A program made the translations under genes and the position numbers. This document shows, one piece after another, positions 9,532 through 21,332 of a stretch of 33,231 nt of DNA. The notes under the pieces were generated by a model, which saw only the letters and a list, made by a program, of their open reading frames with translations, ran no database searches and was not told the origin of the DNA. Source of the DNA: Clostridia bacterium (GTDB lineage: Bacteria > Bacillota > Clostridia > TANB77 > CAG-508); the NCBI GenBank assembly GCA_022793905.1, contig JAAWDU010000039.1, positions 1-33,231 on the forward strand. Direction: 5' to 3'. Within the stretch, counting starts at the first letter, position 1, and each line of letters begins with the position of its first letter.

Positions 9532-9560
9532 ATTATATATCTTATCTTACAAGTTGTCAA
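9532..9560 (-). promoter_or_regulatory. rpsU promoter
   Basis: Minus strand TTGACA (9560-9555), a 17-bp spacer, TATAAT (9537-9532): perfect consensus. It starts immediately after the prs stop codon. Confidence 0.85.
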
Positions 9561-9561
9561 G

Positions 9562-10507
9562 CTATTTTTCAAATAAATCTCCCATTGGCTTATGTTCATA
9601 CAACCTTTTTATTGCTTCTGCAAATAACGGAGCAATAGAAAGCACTTTAATTTTTTCTAATTCTTTTTCCTTTGGTAAAGGGATTGTATTTGTTATAACT
9701 AATTCTTTAAAATGAGAATTCTTTATCCTCTCTATTGCTGGTCCAGATAAAACTCCATGTGTACATCCTGCATAAATTTCTTTTGCTCCAAATTGATTTA
9801 ATACATTTGCTGTTTCTATCATTGAACCTGCTGTATCTACTTCGTCATCAAATACTACTGCTATTTTACCTTCAACATCTCCTATTACTGTTGAAGCAAT
9901 AGCTCTATCATCATTTCCCTCTCTTCTCTTATCAATCATAGCTATTGGGCAATTAAAGAATTTAGAATATTTATATGCCTTTTTTGAACTGCCTGCATCT
10001 GTTGCAACTATTACCATATTTTCAAAATTCTTCTCTTTAAAATATGCCTGTAAAATGTTTTGTGCTGATAGTCTGTCACAATTTATGTTAAAATATCCTT
10101 GAATTGCTGGGTTATGCAAATCACAGCTTATTACTCTATTTGCTCCTGCTGCTTCTAATATTTCTGCCATTAATTTTGCTGTAATTGGAACTCTTGGTTG
10201 ATCTTTCTTATCAGATCTTGAATACATATAGTATGGGAGCACTGCTGTTATTCTTCTTGCTGATGCACGCTTTGCAGCATCTATCGCAATCAATAATTCC
10301 ATTATTCTTTCGTTTACTGGCGGAGTTGTTACTTGTATAAAATATACATCCTTATCCCTTACAGTTTCCTCTAATTGTAAAAAATTATTATCATTTTTAA
10401 ATTTCATCCTGTTAATTTTTCCGTATTTCAATCCCTAAGCTGTCGCAAACTTCTTTTGTAAATCCATCTGCTTCATTACTACATGAAAAGACCTTTAAAT
10501 CTTCCAT
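9562..10507 (-). CDS. prs: Ribose-phosphate pyrophosphokinase (PRPP synthetase), one CGGN shift
   Basis: 314 aa after one +1 shift, the usual size. Makes PRPP from ribose 5-phosphate and ATP for purine, pyrimidine, His and Trp synthesis. The start ATG at 10507 follows AGGGGAGG and gives MEDLKVFSCSNEADGF. The in-frame CGG at 10423 breaks the frame; reading CGGA as Gly29 gives LGIEIGKINRMKF, matching the family's conserved LGxxLGKxxxxxF. Further signatures are YYMYSRSDKKD (ATP loop) and VVFDDEVDTAGSM (PRPP-binding loop). An internal ATG at 10431 yields only an N-terminally truncated frame. Confidence 0.92.
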
Positions 10508-10524
10508 TTTTTCCTCCCCTTAAA

Positions 10525-10575
10525 TTAGTCTATCTCTTAGACTAAAAATTAGACTTGGAGTTACCCTCCAAGTCT
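10525..10575. terminator. Two adjacent hairpins between ftsH and prs
   Basis: AGACTTGGAG (10551-10560) pairs with CTCCAAGTCT (10566-10575), with a U-rich tract on both sides, probably the ftsH terminator. TTAGTCTA (10525-10532) pairs with TAGACTAA (10538-10545) in the prs leader. A possible attenuator role for the second is only a guess. Confidence 0.6.
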
Positions 10576-10647
10576 ATTTTAGCCTTTTTTTTTCGATTAG
10601 TCAACCTTTTTGGCGAAATTTGCGAAAAAATATTATGTGAACACATT

Positions 10648-12451
10648 TTAACTTTCAAATACTTTTGAAAATTCTTCTCCATCAATTTTTTCTTTCTCAA
10701 GTAATATTCCTGCAACGACATGAAGTTTATCAATATGCTCCTTTAATATATTCTCTGCTCTTTCATATGCTTTATCAATAATAGTCTTTGTTTCTGCATC
10801 AATTATAGAAGCCGTTTGCTCAGAATAATTCTTTGATTGTGCAAAATCCCTTCCTAAGAACACTTCTTCTTGACCTGCTCCAAACATTATAGCTCCAACA
10901 ACATCACTCATTCCATACTTTGAAACCATGTCTCTTGCAATTTTAGATGCCCTTTCAATATCATTTGATGCACCTGTTGAAATATCATTTAATATTAAGC
11001 TTTCAGCTACTCTTCCTCCAAGAAGAGATACTATATTTTCTTCCATTTCAGACTTTGACATAAAAGATTTATCTTCACTTGGTCTATACATAGTATATCC
11101 ACCTGCCATGCCTCTTGGAACAATAGAAATTTGATGTACATCATCTTGTGTCGGTAGAAATTTACTTACTACCGCATGCCCTGCTTCATGATATGCAACA
11201 AGCTTCTTTTCTTTTTCACTTCTTACTCTTGTCTTCTTTTCTGGTCCCATTGTAACTTTTACCATAGCATCTTCAATTTCTGCCATACCAATCTCTTTTA
11301 AATTTCTTCTTGCTGCTAACAATGCTGCTTCATTCAAAACATTTTCTAAATCAGCTCCTGAAAACCCAGATGTATTCTTTGCTATTGTTTTTAAATCTAT
11401 TTCATCAGATATCTTTTTCTTTCTTGCATGAACTTCAAGTATTTGTTCTCTTGCTCCAACATCTGGCGAAGATACTACTATTTGTCTATCAAATCTTCCG
11501 TGGTCTTAATAAAGCTTTATCTAATATATCTGGTCTATTTGTTGCTGCAAGTATAATTACACCTTCATTTGCTGCAAATCCATCCATCTCAACTAATAAT
11601 TGATTTAATGTTTGTTCTCTTTCATCATGTCCTCCACCAAGTCCTGCTCCACGTTGTCTTCCTACTGCATCTATCTCATCTATAAATACTATACATGGAG
11701 AATTTCTTTTAGCTTGTTCAAACAAATCTCTAACTCTTGAAGCACCAACACCAACAAACATTTCAACAAAGTCTGAACCACTTATTATAAAAAATGGAAC
11801 TCCTGCTTCTCCTGCAACTGCTTTTGCAAGTAATGTTTTACCTGTACCAGGACTACCTACAAGAAGTACTCCTTTTGGTATTCTTGCTCCCATATCTGTA
11901 AATTTCTTAGGACTTTTCAAAAATTCTACTATTTCCTGTAACTCTTCTTTCTCCTCATCAACTCCTGCTACATCTGCGAATGTTATCTTGTTCTTATCTG
12001 CTGATGTCATCATTCTTGCAGTACTTTTTCCAAAACTTAATGTTTTATTATTTCCTTGAGAAGAAGAATTCATTGTGAAAAACCAGAAAATAAGTGCTAT
12101 TATTACTAAACCAAATGGTGACAATATCTCTAATATTGTTATTAGTATTGATTGTGACTTTTCACTAAATTCAATTGTTCCAGATTTTAGGTAATCAGTA
12201 ATATAATCCATAAAACTTTCTGTATTTGGTATATTAACTTCTTTTTCTACTGGATTATTCTTTAATTTTACATTTGCAGTTTTCCCATTATACTCCATTT
12301 CAATTGAAGTTACATCTGATGTTTCTATCTTATTTATAAGTTCTGCATAAGTCATTTTTGTATCACTATTATCTAAAATCGAAGTAAGCAACACTATAAA
12401 TATTATACCTACTATTAGCCACATTGCTAATGTTTTTATACTGTTTTTCAA
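10648..12451 (-). CDS. ftsH: ATP-dependent zinc metalloprotease FtsH, one CGGN shift
   Basis: 600 aa. Membrane-anchored AAA+ protease. Two membrane segments flank an external domain (residues ~8-26 and ~105-125). Walker A GSPGTGKT, Walker [11 protein letters not shown], and the zinc motif HEAGH are present. The in-frame CGG at 11500 breaks the frame just after ALLRP; reading CGGA as Gly318 gives the conserved RPGRFDRQ of the second region of homology. Start is TTG at 12451, with AAAGGAGG upstream. Own promoter at 12526-12554. One out-of-frame CGG (HAV region, near 11172) causes no break. Confidence 0.94.
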
Positions 12452-12525
12452 AAAGTATTCCTCCTTTATTCTTAAAGTTCAAAAATTAATTTTAAACTTA
12501 ACATTTTCTTAAATTGTTAAATGAA

Positions 12526-12554
12526 ATATTATCATATTTAATACATCTTTTCAA
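12526..12554 (-). promoter_or_regulatory. ftsH promoter
   Basis: Minus strand TTGAAA (12554-12549), a 17-bp spacer, TAATAT (12531-12526). Confidence 0.7.
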
Positions 12555-12631
12555 TACCTTTTATAAAAGTTTTTTTCCTCTACTCTTGGCTTGTATGTAA
12601 GTTTTCTTACGGGTTTAACATTTACACTTGT

Positions 12632-13626
12632 TTATGTTTTTTTTGTGACAAAAAAACAAATTTTTCCCTTTCCCACACCTACTTTTATACGTTTATTAGG
12701 TGTTAAGTACTTGTTCCCTACATTATTTTCACATAATTTTATAATATCATCTATATGAATTTTTCCAATGCCATTTGTATCTTTCAAAAGTTTCTTTATG
12801 CATAATATAATTAATCTGGATTTAATTGCCTTATGTTCCTTGTTAAATTCTCTCAAGTTTAATATTATTTCCTGTTTTTCGTCCTTTATTACAAGTTCGT
12901 CAAAAGATTTTTCTGTTTCTTTCTCTAAATAATCATTTTCAAGGGCTAATAACTTTGAAAGTCTGTCTAAAGTTTCTATAATATTAGGATTAAATTCTTC
13001 TTGAATTAATGGAATTAGTACATTTCTTATTTTATTCCTAGTATATATATTTTCATCATTTGTTTTATCATGCTTTGGCTCTAATGAATTTTCTTCTATA
13101 TACATCTCTATTTCAAGTCTTGAAACTTCTATAAGTGGTTTAATATATATTTTATCTCTAATTGCTTGTATACCTCTTAAGCCGAAGTGTCCCTGTTCCT
13201 CTCATAATATTCATCAGCACAGTTTCTGCATTATCACATTTTGTATGTGCAGTTGCAATTTTGTTTGCTTTATACTTTTCCATTATTTCTCTAAAAAATT
13301 TGTATCTTTCTTCTCTTCCAGCTTCTTCTGTACCTATTTTATTCTCCTTTGTAATTTTTTCTATATCTACTCTTTTTACTTCAAATATAATATTTTTTTC
13401 TCTACAATACTTTCTCACATATTCCTCATCTAATACCGCTTCTTCTCTTATCATATGATTTACATGGCAAACTATTATTTCTAACTCTAATTCTTCTCTC
13501 ATCTTACATAAAATATCTACAAGACAAATAGAGTCGGGTCCACCAGAAACACCGGACTACAACTCTATCTCCTCTTTCTATTAACTTATATTTTTCTATA
13601 GTATCTAAAATTTTTTCCTCTAGCAC
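12632..13626 (-). CDS. tilS: tRNA(Ile)-lysidine synthase, two CGGN shifts
   Basis: 330 aa after two shifts. Modifies C34 of the AUA-reading tRNA-Ile to lysidine. The PP-loop motif SGGPDS is at residues ~27-32. HTKCDNAETVLMN and RGTG are typical of the family. The in-frame CGG at 13554 (Gly25, just before the PP-loop) and at 13184 (Gly148 in GTGTLGLRGI) restore one frame. Start GTG at 13626 follows GAGGAG, 15 bp after the dnaB stop. It is shorter than many TilS proteins (430+ aa), apparently lacking much of the C-terminal domain. An in-frame ATG at 13502 is internal. Confidence 0.88.
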
Positions 13627-13641
13627 TTAATCTCCTCTTTC

Positions 13642-14981
13642 TTAAATATCTCTATATGGGTCTGTATTTACAAACTTAGTATAACTTCCAAGCCAACCAA
13701 GTTTAACAGTACCTGTTGAGCCACTTCTTTGTTTTGCTATAATTACCTCAGCTAAATTTCTATCTTCACTATCTGGATTATAGTAGTCATCCCTATATAA
13801 AAATATAACAATATCTGCATCTTGCTCTATTGAACCAGATTCACGAAGATCAGAAAGCATTGGTCTGTGATCAGTTCTTTGATCTGGGCTTCTTGAAAGC
13901 TGTGAAAGTGCAATTACTGGAACATTAAGTTCTTTTGCAAGCACTTTAAGTGACCTACTTATCTCAGCAATTTCTTGTTCTCTACTTCCGTTTCTTCTAC
14001 TATTAGTACCTGCAATAAGTTGCAAATAATCTATAACAATTAGTCCAATGTTTTTTTCAAGCTTAAGCTTTCTACATTTTGCTCTTATTTCAGTAATATT
14101 TATACCTGGGGTATCATCAATATACATTTCCGATTCAGATAGTGGTCCGAAGTCTTTCAGAAATATTAATCAAATCTTCTTCTTCCATTTTACCTGTTCT
14201 AAGTTTATTACTATCTATCATTGTTTCACTTGCAAGAATTCTATTAACAAGCTGTTCTTTTGACATTTCCAAGCTAAAAATTGCAACAGGTACTCTTGCC
14301 TGAACTGCTGCATTAGTTGCAATATTTAATGCAAAAGCTGTTTTCCCCATAGCTGGACGTGCAGCAACCAAAATAAGTTCAGAACCATGAAGTCCTGCTG
14401 TCTTACTATCTAAATCTATAAAACCAGTTGGTATACCCGTTATTGCATCCTTTTGATTATAAAGTTTTTCTATTTGTTCAAATGTAAGAGCTAAAACTTC
14501 ATTTATAGGAGTAAATCCCTTTTTATTTCTGTTTTTGACTAAATCAAAAATTCCTTTTTCAGCTTTACTAATTATCTCATCAAGTTCAAGCGTTTGATTA
14601 TATCCCAAGTCTATTAGCTCATTAGAAGTTTTTATTAAGTTTCTAAGAATTGATTTCTCTTCTACAATTTTTATATAATTTTCAGCATTTGCAGTAGTAG
14701 GAACTTTGTCAGAAAGTTCTGCAATATATTCTATCCCACCACAAACATCTAGCTTTCCGAAGAAGTACAAGTTCATCTTTTACTGTTATTATATCAATAG
14801 GCTCAGATCTTCCATAAAGGTTAACCATAGCACTAAAAATAAGTTTATTCTCTTCACGATAAAAGTCTTCTGGTTTAAGTACTTCAACAGCAGAAGTAAC
14901 AGCTTCTCCATCTAATAGCATAGCTCCTAGTGTTGCTTGTTCTGCTTCTATGTCATTAGGTTGTATCTTTCCAACATCCAT
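13642..14981 (-). CDS. dnaB: Replicative DNA helicase DnaB, two CGGN shifts
   Basis: 445 aa after two shifts, the usual size. Hexameric 5'-3' helicase of the replication fork. N-terminal domain begins [22 protein letters not shown] at the start; Walker A is [23 protein letters not shown] is the Walker B region; [21 protein letters not shown] follows. In-frame CGGs at 14759 (Gly75, [10 protein letters not shown]) and 14149 (Gly278, [17 protein letters not shown]) restore the frame. Three other CGGs are out of frame, one of them (14131, in GAA TCG GAA) only 17 bases from a shift site, and none disturbs the frame. Follows rplI by 15 bp. Confidence 0.94.
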
Positions 14982-14996
14982 AGTTTTTCTCCTAAC

Positions 14997-15443
14997 CTAT
15001 TCTTGGATAATATTTATGTTTAATTTAGCACTAACTCCTTCAAATAATTTAAGTTCTATTGTATGAGCACCTAAAGTTTTTATCTGCTCTTTAATTACTA
15101 TTTTTTTCTTATCTATATCAAATCCATATTCATTTTTTATTGTTTCACATATTTCTTTTGAAGTTATGCTACCAAAAATTTTTCCATTCTCTCCTGCTTT
15201 TGTTTTTATTGTTAACTTTATTTTTTCAAGCTTTTCTTTTATTTTTATAGCTTCTTGTCTTTCAATTTCTTTTCTATGGGCTTCTGAAGATTTCTTTGCA
15301 TTCCATTCATTCATGTTTTGTTTATCTGCTGGTATCGCAAGTTTTTTAGGAAACAAAAAATTTCGTGCATGACCATCACTCGCATTTACAATTTCTCCTC
15401 TTTTTCCCATACCTTTAACATCTTGCTGTAAAATAACTTTCAT
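14997..15443 (-). CDS. rplI: 50S ribosomal protein L9
   Basis: 148 aa, the usual size. Binds 23S rRNA; an elongated two-domain protein. The N-terminal signature [21 protein letters not shown] and FLFPKKLA is clear, followed by a long charged helix and the C-terminal domain. Lies between gdpP and dnaB with 15-bp gaps, the usual Bacillota order. No in-frame CGG. Confidence 0.95.
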   Translation of the reverse strand: MKVILQQDVKGMGKRGEIVNASDGHARNFLFPKKLAIPADKQNMNEWNAKKSSEAHRKEIERQEAIKIKEKLEKIKLTIKTKAGENGKIFGSITSKEICETIKNEYGFDIDKKKIVIKEQIKTLGAHTIELKLFEGVSAKLNINIIQE

Positions 15444-15458
15444 AATTTCCTATGCCTC

Positions 15459-17482
15459 CTATTCTAAATTCTCTTCAAAATACTCATCAATCTTTTGTAA
15501 TAGTTGCTTTTTAGCTTCTTCAATTGTAATACCTGTAATCTGTACACCTGCGACAGTATGATGTCCTCCCCCTCCGAAGCTTTTCTAAAATAAGTTGTAC
15601 ATTTATATCACCAATTGACCTACCACTTATGCAAACAGTATCTTTAACAACTCCTATTACAAAAGAAGCTGTTATATCACTAATTGTAAGAAGTTCATCT
15701 GCTGATTTTGCACATATTAGATTTGCATTTTCGTCATTTTCATCATAAATAGAAATACCAATTGTTCCCTTTACTACTTCTGTATTTTTTACAACATCTG
15801 CTATTACATTATAACTTTCTAAATCACTCTGGAACCATTTTTTTACCTTTATTATATCAATATCATTTTTTCTTAAATATGCTGCAGCTTCAAAAGTTCT
15901 AACACCTGTTTTAAAGGTAAAGTTTTTAGTATCTACCATTATACCTGCATAAAGACTTTCTGCTTCAAAGGTTGTAAGCTGTGCATTATTTTTTGTATAT
16001 TGTAGCAACTCTGAAACAAGCTCAGCAGCAGATGATGCATATACTTCATGAAACATTAAAATTGCATTATCTATATAGTCTGGTCCTCTTCTGTGATGAT
16101 CTATAACTACTATCTTATTTGTTTTTGTAAGAAGTTCTGGAACTTCTACATATGTTTTTTTATGTGTATCTACAATAATCAATAATGTTTCTGGCGTAAT
16201 TAAATTTAGTGCCTGTGCTCTATCTATTATTACATCTTTATATTCTTCCTCTTGTTCAACTGCTTCTATAAAGTCTTTTAATGTCATACCATAGGTATTA
16301 TTCACTATATTCGCTTCTTTTCCAAGAGATTTTACAATTCTATAAACTCCAAGACTAGACCCCATAGAGTCTATATCTCCATTTGAATGTCCCATTATTA
16401 AAATATTATCTGCTTCTTCTATTAGTTCTTCTAATGCAGTTGCTACTGTTCTTGCTTTTACTTTTGTTCTCTTCTCTACTTCTTGTTTTTTTCCTCCATA
16501 AAACTCATATTTACCTTTTCTTCTAATTACAGCCTGATCTCCTCCACGTCCTAGAACTAAGTCCATGGCTTCCATTGTAGCTTTAAGTTTCTCACTATTT
16601 GTTTCTCCGCTCAGCGCATATTGCTATACTTAAAGTAGCTTGTATTACCCCTTCTGTTTCTGTATTTTTTGTTTCTTTTAGGATTTCAAATTTATTTTCT
16701 ATGATAGTATCTAGGTATTTTTCTTCAAAAACAAAACAAATCCTATTTGTATCAGTTTTCAACGCTATACCATCTATTTTTGCAATCCAATCATATATTT
16801 TAGTTTCTATCTCAGTAACTAGTTGTACTTTTTCTTCTTGGCTTAAATTTTGAACTAATTCTTCATAGCTATCTATCATAACTATTCCAATGCAATTTCT
16901 AGTTTCTTTAATCTTTTTAGAAATTTCTAAAAAATCTGTATCATCGATGAAATACATAACCAACATTATTTCATCTTTTCTTTTTTTATTTCTTGCTTTT
17001 GACGCAATCGTTTCTATTATTACCTTATAATCTTTTTTTTCAATTTTTATTTGCTTATTTATAACTTGCCTATCATTTCTCTGCTCTGATTTTTCTATCT
17101 CTACAATTGTTTCTTTTATCATACCTGATAAAATATCTTTTATATCTATATTACCAAATTCGCTTACAAAACTTGAACTTTTCCAAGTAAGCGTTCCATC
17201 TTCTTTTGCTATTACAAGTGGAAATGGTGAATTTATAAGTGCATTTTTTGCTACTGTTTCAACATTAAATGTAAGTTCTTGAATGTGTTTATCTAATTCT
17301 GTTTTATTTTTGCTATTTGTCCAAAATGTATATGCAATCAAAATTATATACAACAATACTGAAGATGGTATAAAAACTATATTTTGCATACACAAAATAA
17401 TAAGCACAATTCCTATCACTACAAGATATACTCTCGTTTTTGTAAATATAGATTCAAATGTCTTCTTACTATTCTTTGGCAT
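15459..17482 (-). CDS. gdpP: Cyclic-di-AMP phosphodiesterase GdpP, two CGGN shifts
   Basis: 673 aa after two shifts. Hydrolyses c-di-AMP at the membrane. Two N-terminal membrane segments (~15-50), a PAS-like region (~75-180), a degenerate GGDEF domain (~185-300), then DHH (GHSNGDIDSMGSS, VVIDHH) and DHHA1 domains. The in-frame CGG at 16609 (Gly292, CAEGETNSEK) joins the halves; the one at 15576 (Gly636) restores the conserved GGGGH of DHHA1 and the true end at TAG 15461-15459. These are the only CGGs on the coding strand. Own consensus promoter at 17512-17540; first gene of gdpP-rplI-dnaB-tilS. Confidence 0.93.
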
Positions 17483-17511
17483 ACTGCCTCCTTTTATTTT
17501 ATATGCTTATT

Positions 17512-17540
17512 ATTGTACAATAAATCTTACGATTTGTCAA
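17512..17540 (-). promoter_or_regulatory. gdpP operon promoter
   Basis: Minus strand TTGACA (17540-17535), a 17-bp spacer, TACAAT (17517-17512). Just downstream of the pcrA stop predicted by the CGGN rule. Confidence 0.8.
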
Positions 17541-17558
17541 TTTCATCGGTTTTAACCA

Positions 17559-19862
17559 TTAATTTATTACTTCTAATCCTGCAAATTTTGCCATTAAACG
17601 TTTGTGTCCGAACTTTATCAAAGTTTATATCAACTTTGTAGTCTTCTCCCTCTTCTTCTACATAATTTATAGTTCCTTCTCCAAATTTCTTATGATATAC
17701 TCTTGCACCCTCTTTATACTCTGATATATCTATACTTTTGCTCTTTTTATTTGTGTTTAATCCATTTAAGAAACTTGCTGGTGTCTTAAATGAAAATCCA
17801 CCTGCAACTGCTACTTTTCCTAAATTGGGGTTTAAGTCTATATTATAAGATTTAATGTTAGATTTATTTCCATATGACCATTCATAGCTTCCGCTATTAT
17901 CAAAGGTTCCCTCTAAAGAAGTTTCACCCAAACTAAGTACACTTTCCTCACTTAAATCTTCTTCTGGAATTTCTTTTAAAAATCTTGAAATACTGTTATA
18001 TGACGTTGAGCCAAATATTGTTCTTGATTTTGCACATGTCATAAATAAGTTTTCTTTTGCCCTTGTTATTCCAACATAGCAAAGCCTTCTTTCTTCTTCA
18101 ATTCCGGTTAGGGTCGTCTATAGATTTCTTTCCGTGGGAATATCCCCTCTTCCATTCCTGCCATGAAAACAACTGGAAATTCTAGTCCTTTCGCACTGTG
18201 AAGTGTCATTAATGTCACTTGTTCTTCTGGCTCTGTTAATTCATCTACATCACTTGAAAGTGTTATATTTTCTAAGAATTTTCCTAAATCGTTTTCTGCT
18301 TCTTCTTCGAATTCTTGTGTTACTGTCAAAAATTCCTCTAAGTTTTCTATCCTATTTTCTGCTTCCTTTGTATCTTCTAACTCTAGTGCTTTTACATACC
18401 CTGTCGCTTTTAGTACTTTTTCTGTAAGCTCACAAACAGACATAGTTTCTAAATGTGTGCTTAAATAATCAATACATTCTATAAATTCTCCGAGCTGATG
18501 CTCCCACTCTTGCAAGACCAAATGCTCCTGCATTTTTTATAACATCATACATAGACATATTTTCTCTTACTGCAATTTCTTCTATTTTATCTAAGCTTGT
18601 TTTTCCGAATTCCCCTTTTAGGTTCATTTATGATTCTCTTCAGGCTTAGATTATCTTTTGTATTATAAATTAGTCTTAAATATGCTATAATATCTTTAAT
18701 TTCTTTTCTTTCATAGAATTTTAGTCCACCTACTATTTTATATGGAATATTTTCTCTTCTTAAAATATCTTCTATACTACGTGATTGAGTATTCATTCTA
18801 TAAAGAACTGCAAAATCTGAATATTTATAATATTCTTCTACCCTCAAATGTTCTATTTGTTCTACAATATATGTTGCCTCTTCATATTCATTTTTTGTAA
18901 GATGTGCTGTGACTTTATTCCCTTCATCATTTTCTGTCCAAAGTTTCTTCTCATATTTTACTTCGTTATTCTTTATAACTTCATTTGCAACTTTCAATAT
19001 ATTTTTTGTACAACGATAATTTTGCTCTAGCTTAATTATTTTTGTACCTGGAAAATCTCTTTCAAAGTTTAGTATATTTGATATATCTGCACCTCTAAAA
19101 GAATATATTCCTTGGTCATTATCTCCTACTACTGTAATATTTCCATTTCTTGCAGAAAGTATTGTTATAAGTGTAAACTGAGCTTTATTTGTATCTTGGT
19201 ATTCATCTACTAGTACATATTTAAATTTATCTGAGTAATATTCTAATGCATCTGGTTCAGACATTAAAATCTTTATTGTATAATTTATAATATCATCAAA
19301 ATCTAGAGCATTGTTATCTCTAAGTTTTTTTTGATATAAACTATATACTTCTTTTGTTACTTCTTTTCTTCTTTCATTATTAGTCATTTGCGCATAGTCT
19401 TCTGGTTCAAGCATATCATTTTTTGCATTTGAAATTTCTGCCATAAATCCTCTTTCATTGAACATCTTATCATCTACATTAAGCTCTTTCATACATTCTT
19501 TTATTAAACTTTTTTGGTCTGATGTATCAAATATTACAAATGAAGATGTAAATCCTATTCTATCTATATATCTTCTAAGAATTCTAACACAAATAGAGTG
19601 GAATGTCCCAATCCACATATCATTTGCAATATCTCCTATTAAGTTTGATACTCTTTCTTTCATTTCATTTGCTGCTTTATTTGTAAATGTTATTGCAAGT
19701 ATATTCCATGGTGCAATATTTTTTTTTCCTATAATATATGCTATTTTGTGAGTTAATACTTTTGTTTTTCCGTGATCCTGCTCCTGCGATTACTAAACAA
19801 GGTCCATCTGCTGTAAGTACAGCTTCTTTTTGTCTATCATTTAATCCTTCTATTATTTCCAT
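17559..19862 (-). CDS. pcrA: DNA helicase PcrA/UvrD, six CGGN shifts
   Basis: 765 aa after six shifts, close to the usual length. 3'-5' helicase in repair and plasmid replication. Motifs: Walker A AGAGSGKT (the glycine before KT is Gly31 from CGGA), [53 protein letters not shown]. Shifts at 19772, 18607, 18492, 18134, 18106 and 17610 (residues 31, 419, 457, 576, 585, 750). The last needs no stop codon to reveal it: reading CGG as Arg continues to 17527 with an unrelated tail, whereas the shift gives [18 protein letters not shown], the family's conserved C-terminal motif, ending at 17559. One out-of-frame CGG at 17893 needs no shift. Starts 10 bp after pdp. Confidence 0.94.
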
Positions 19863-19872
19863 TTTTTACCTC

Positions 19873-21171
19873 TTAAATTATATCTAAAATTTCTATATAT
19901 TTTTCTGGTTCTTCTTCACTTATTTCATACGCCATATTTATATTTAATTTTGCCTTATCTATTTCTTCTTCTTTATTTGTATGAATATATGCAAGAATAT
20001 CTCCTTTTTCCACCTTATCCCCTATCTTTTTTTCGAGAACTATACCGTGCCAAATGGTCTATTTCATCTTCTTTTTTCATTCTTCCGTGCTCCTAAATCG
20101 ATTGAAGCTTTACCACAAATTTCTGCATTTAAAGTTTTTACATATCCACTTTTCTCTGCTTTTACTCCTTCTATATATCTTGCTTTCGGGATATTTTTTA
20201 AATATGATACATCACCATTTTGTTTTGTCACAAGTTCTTTGAATTTTTCATATGCAATACCGCTCTTCTATTACATTTTGTATTTTCCTTCTACTTTCTT
20301 CAAAATCCTGACTAACTCCAGCAAGCTTTAAAATATATGTAGCAATTTCAAATACAATCTTCTTTACATCTTCTTCCATTTCTCCATTTAAAGCTTTTAC
20401 AGTTTCTTCTATTTCTAGAGAATTACCAATTGCTTTTCCGAACAGGTTCATCCATATTAGTGATTATACACACAGTTTCAATTCCTGCAAGATTTCCTAT
20501 TTCTTTCATAGTTTTGCTTAAACTTATTGCATTTTCTTTGTCTTTCATAAATGCACCATTACCGGCATGTTACTTCTAACACTAGTTTATTACTACCTGC
20601 TGCTATCTTTTTACTCATTATACTAGATGCAATTAACGGTATGCTTTCTGTCGTTGCAGTTACGTCTCTCAATGCATATAACTTTTTATCTGCTGGCGCT
20701 AAATTTCCTGTTTGTCCGTATTAAGCTTATTCCAATTTCATTAATATTATTTTTGAATTCTTTTAAACTTAAATCTGTTCTATACCCGGGAATTGACTCT
20801 AATTTATCAATTGTTCCTCCTGTAATTCCAAGACCCCTTCCTGACATTTTTGCGACCTTCACTCCAAGACTTGCAATAATTGGCATAACTATTAGTGTTA
20901 TCTTATCCCCTACTCCTCCGCTTGAATGCTTGTCTACGATTATTTTTGATACATCTGATAAATCTAGTATTTCTCCAGAATTTGCCATAGCCAAACTTAA
21001 ATTTTTAGTTTCTTCTTTTGTCATTCCATTTAAGTAAATTGCCATAAGTAAGCTTGATGCTTGATAATCTTGCACTTCTCCATTCGTATATGCTTTTATA
21101 AAATAATCTATTTCCTCTTTTGAGAGTTCTTTTTTATCTCTCTTTTTCGATATTATATCAATTATGTTCAT
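19873..21171 (-). CDS. pdp: Pyrimidine-nucleoside (thymidine) phosphorylase, six CGGN shifts
   Basis: 430 aa after six shifts, the usual size. Splits pyrimidine nucleosides with phosphate to base and (deoxy)ribose 1-phosphate. Signatures: [10 protein letters not shown] (phosphate site), [15 protein letters not shown]. In-frame CGGs at 20718, 20564, 20440, 20262, 20087 and 20047 give Gly152, 203, 244, 303, 361 and 374. These restore [45 protein letters not shown] and [12 protein letters not shown], all in family-conserved positions. Two out-of-frame CGGs (HSSGG and SIPGY) need no shift. Without the rule, nearly two thirds of the protein is scattered over short pieces. A TATAAT-like -10 lies at 21195-21190 and GGAGG precedes the ATG. 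Confidence 0.93.
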
Positions 21172-21269
21172 TTTTTTCCTCCGAATATTATTATACTATA
21201 TTTATAATTTTTATTCTAGCGAACATATCAATTTTTTACTTATATTTGTAATTACTAAAAAAGAAAAAA

Positions 21270-21292
21270 GACACAATTTTATATTTTGTGCC
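21270..21292 (-). terminator. Terminator after the cohesin-like gene
   Basis: GACACAA (21270-21276) pairs with TTGTGCC (21286-21292), one wobble; on the minus strand a T-rich tract follows. Confidence 0.65.
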
Positions 21293-21332
21293 TTTTTATC
21301 TCTTATTGAATCTGTAGTTTTGCTAGTAATTT

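Noticed and set aside
10542-10733. Minus-strand open frame [16 protein letters not shown]
   Set aside because: It overlaps the ftsH 3' end in another frame and runs through the terminator hairpin, with no family resemblance.
17527-21171. pcrA and pdp as decayed pseudogenes
   Set aside because: All disruptions are of a single type (+1 at CGG), with no other indels, stop mutations or loss of motifs, and essential genes show the same pattern.
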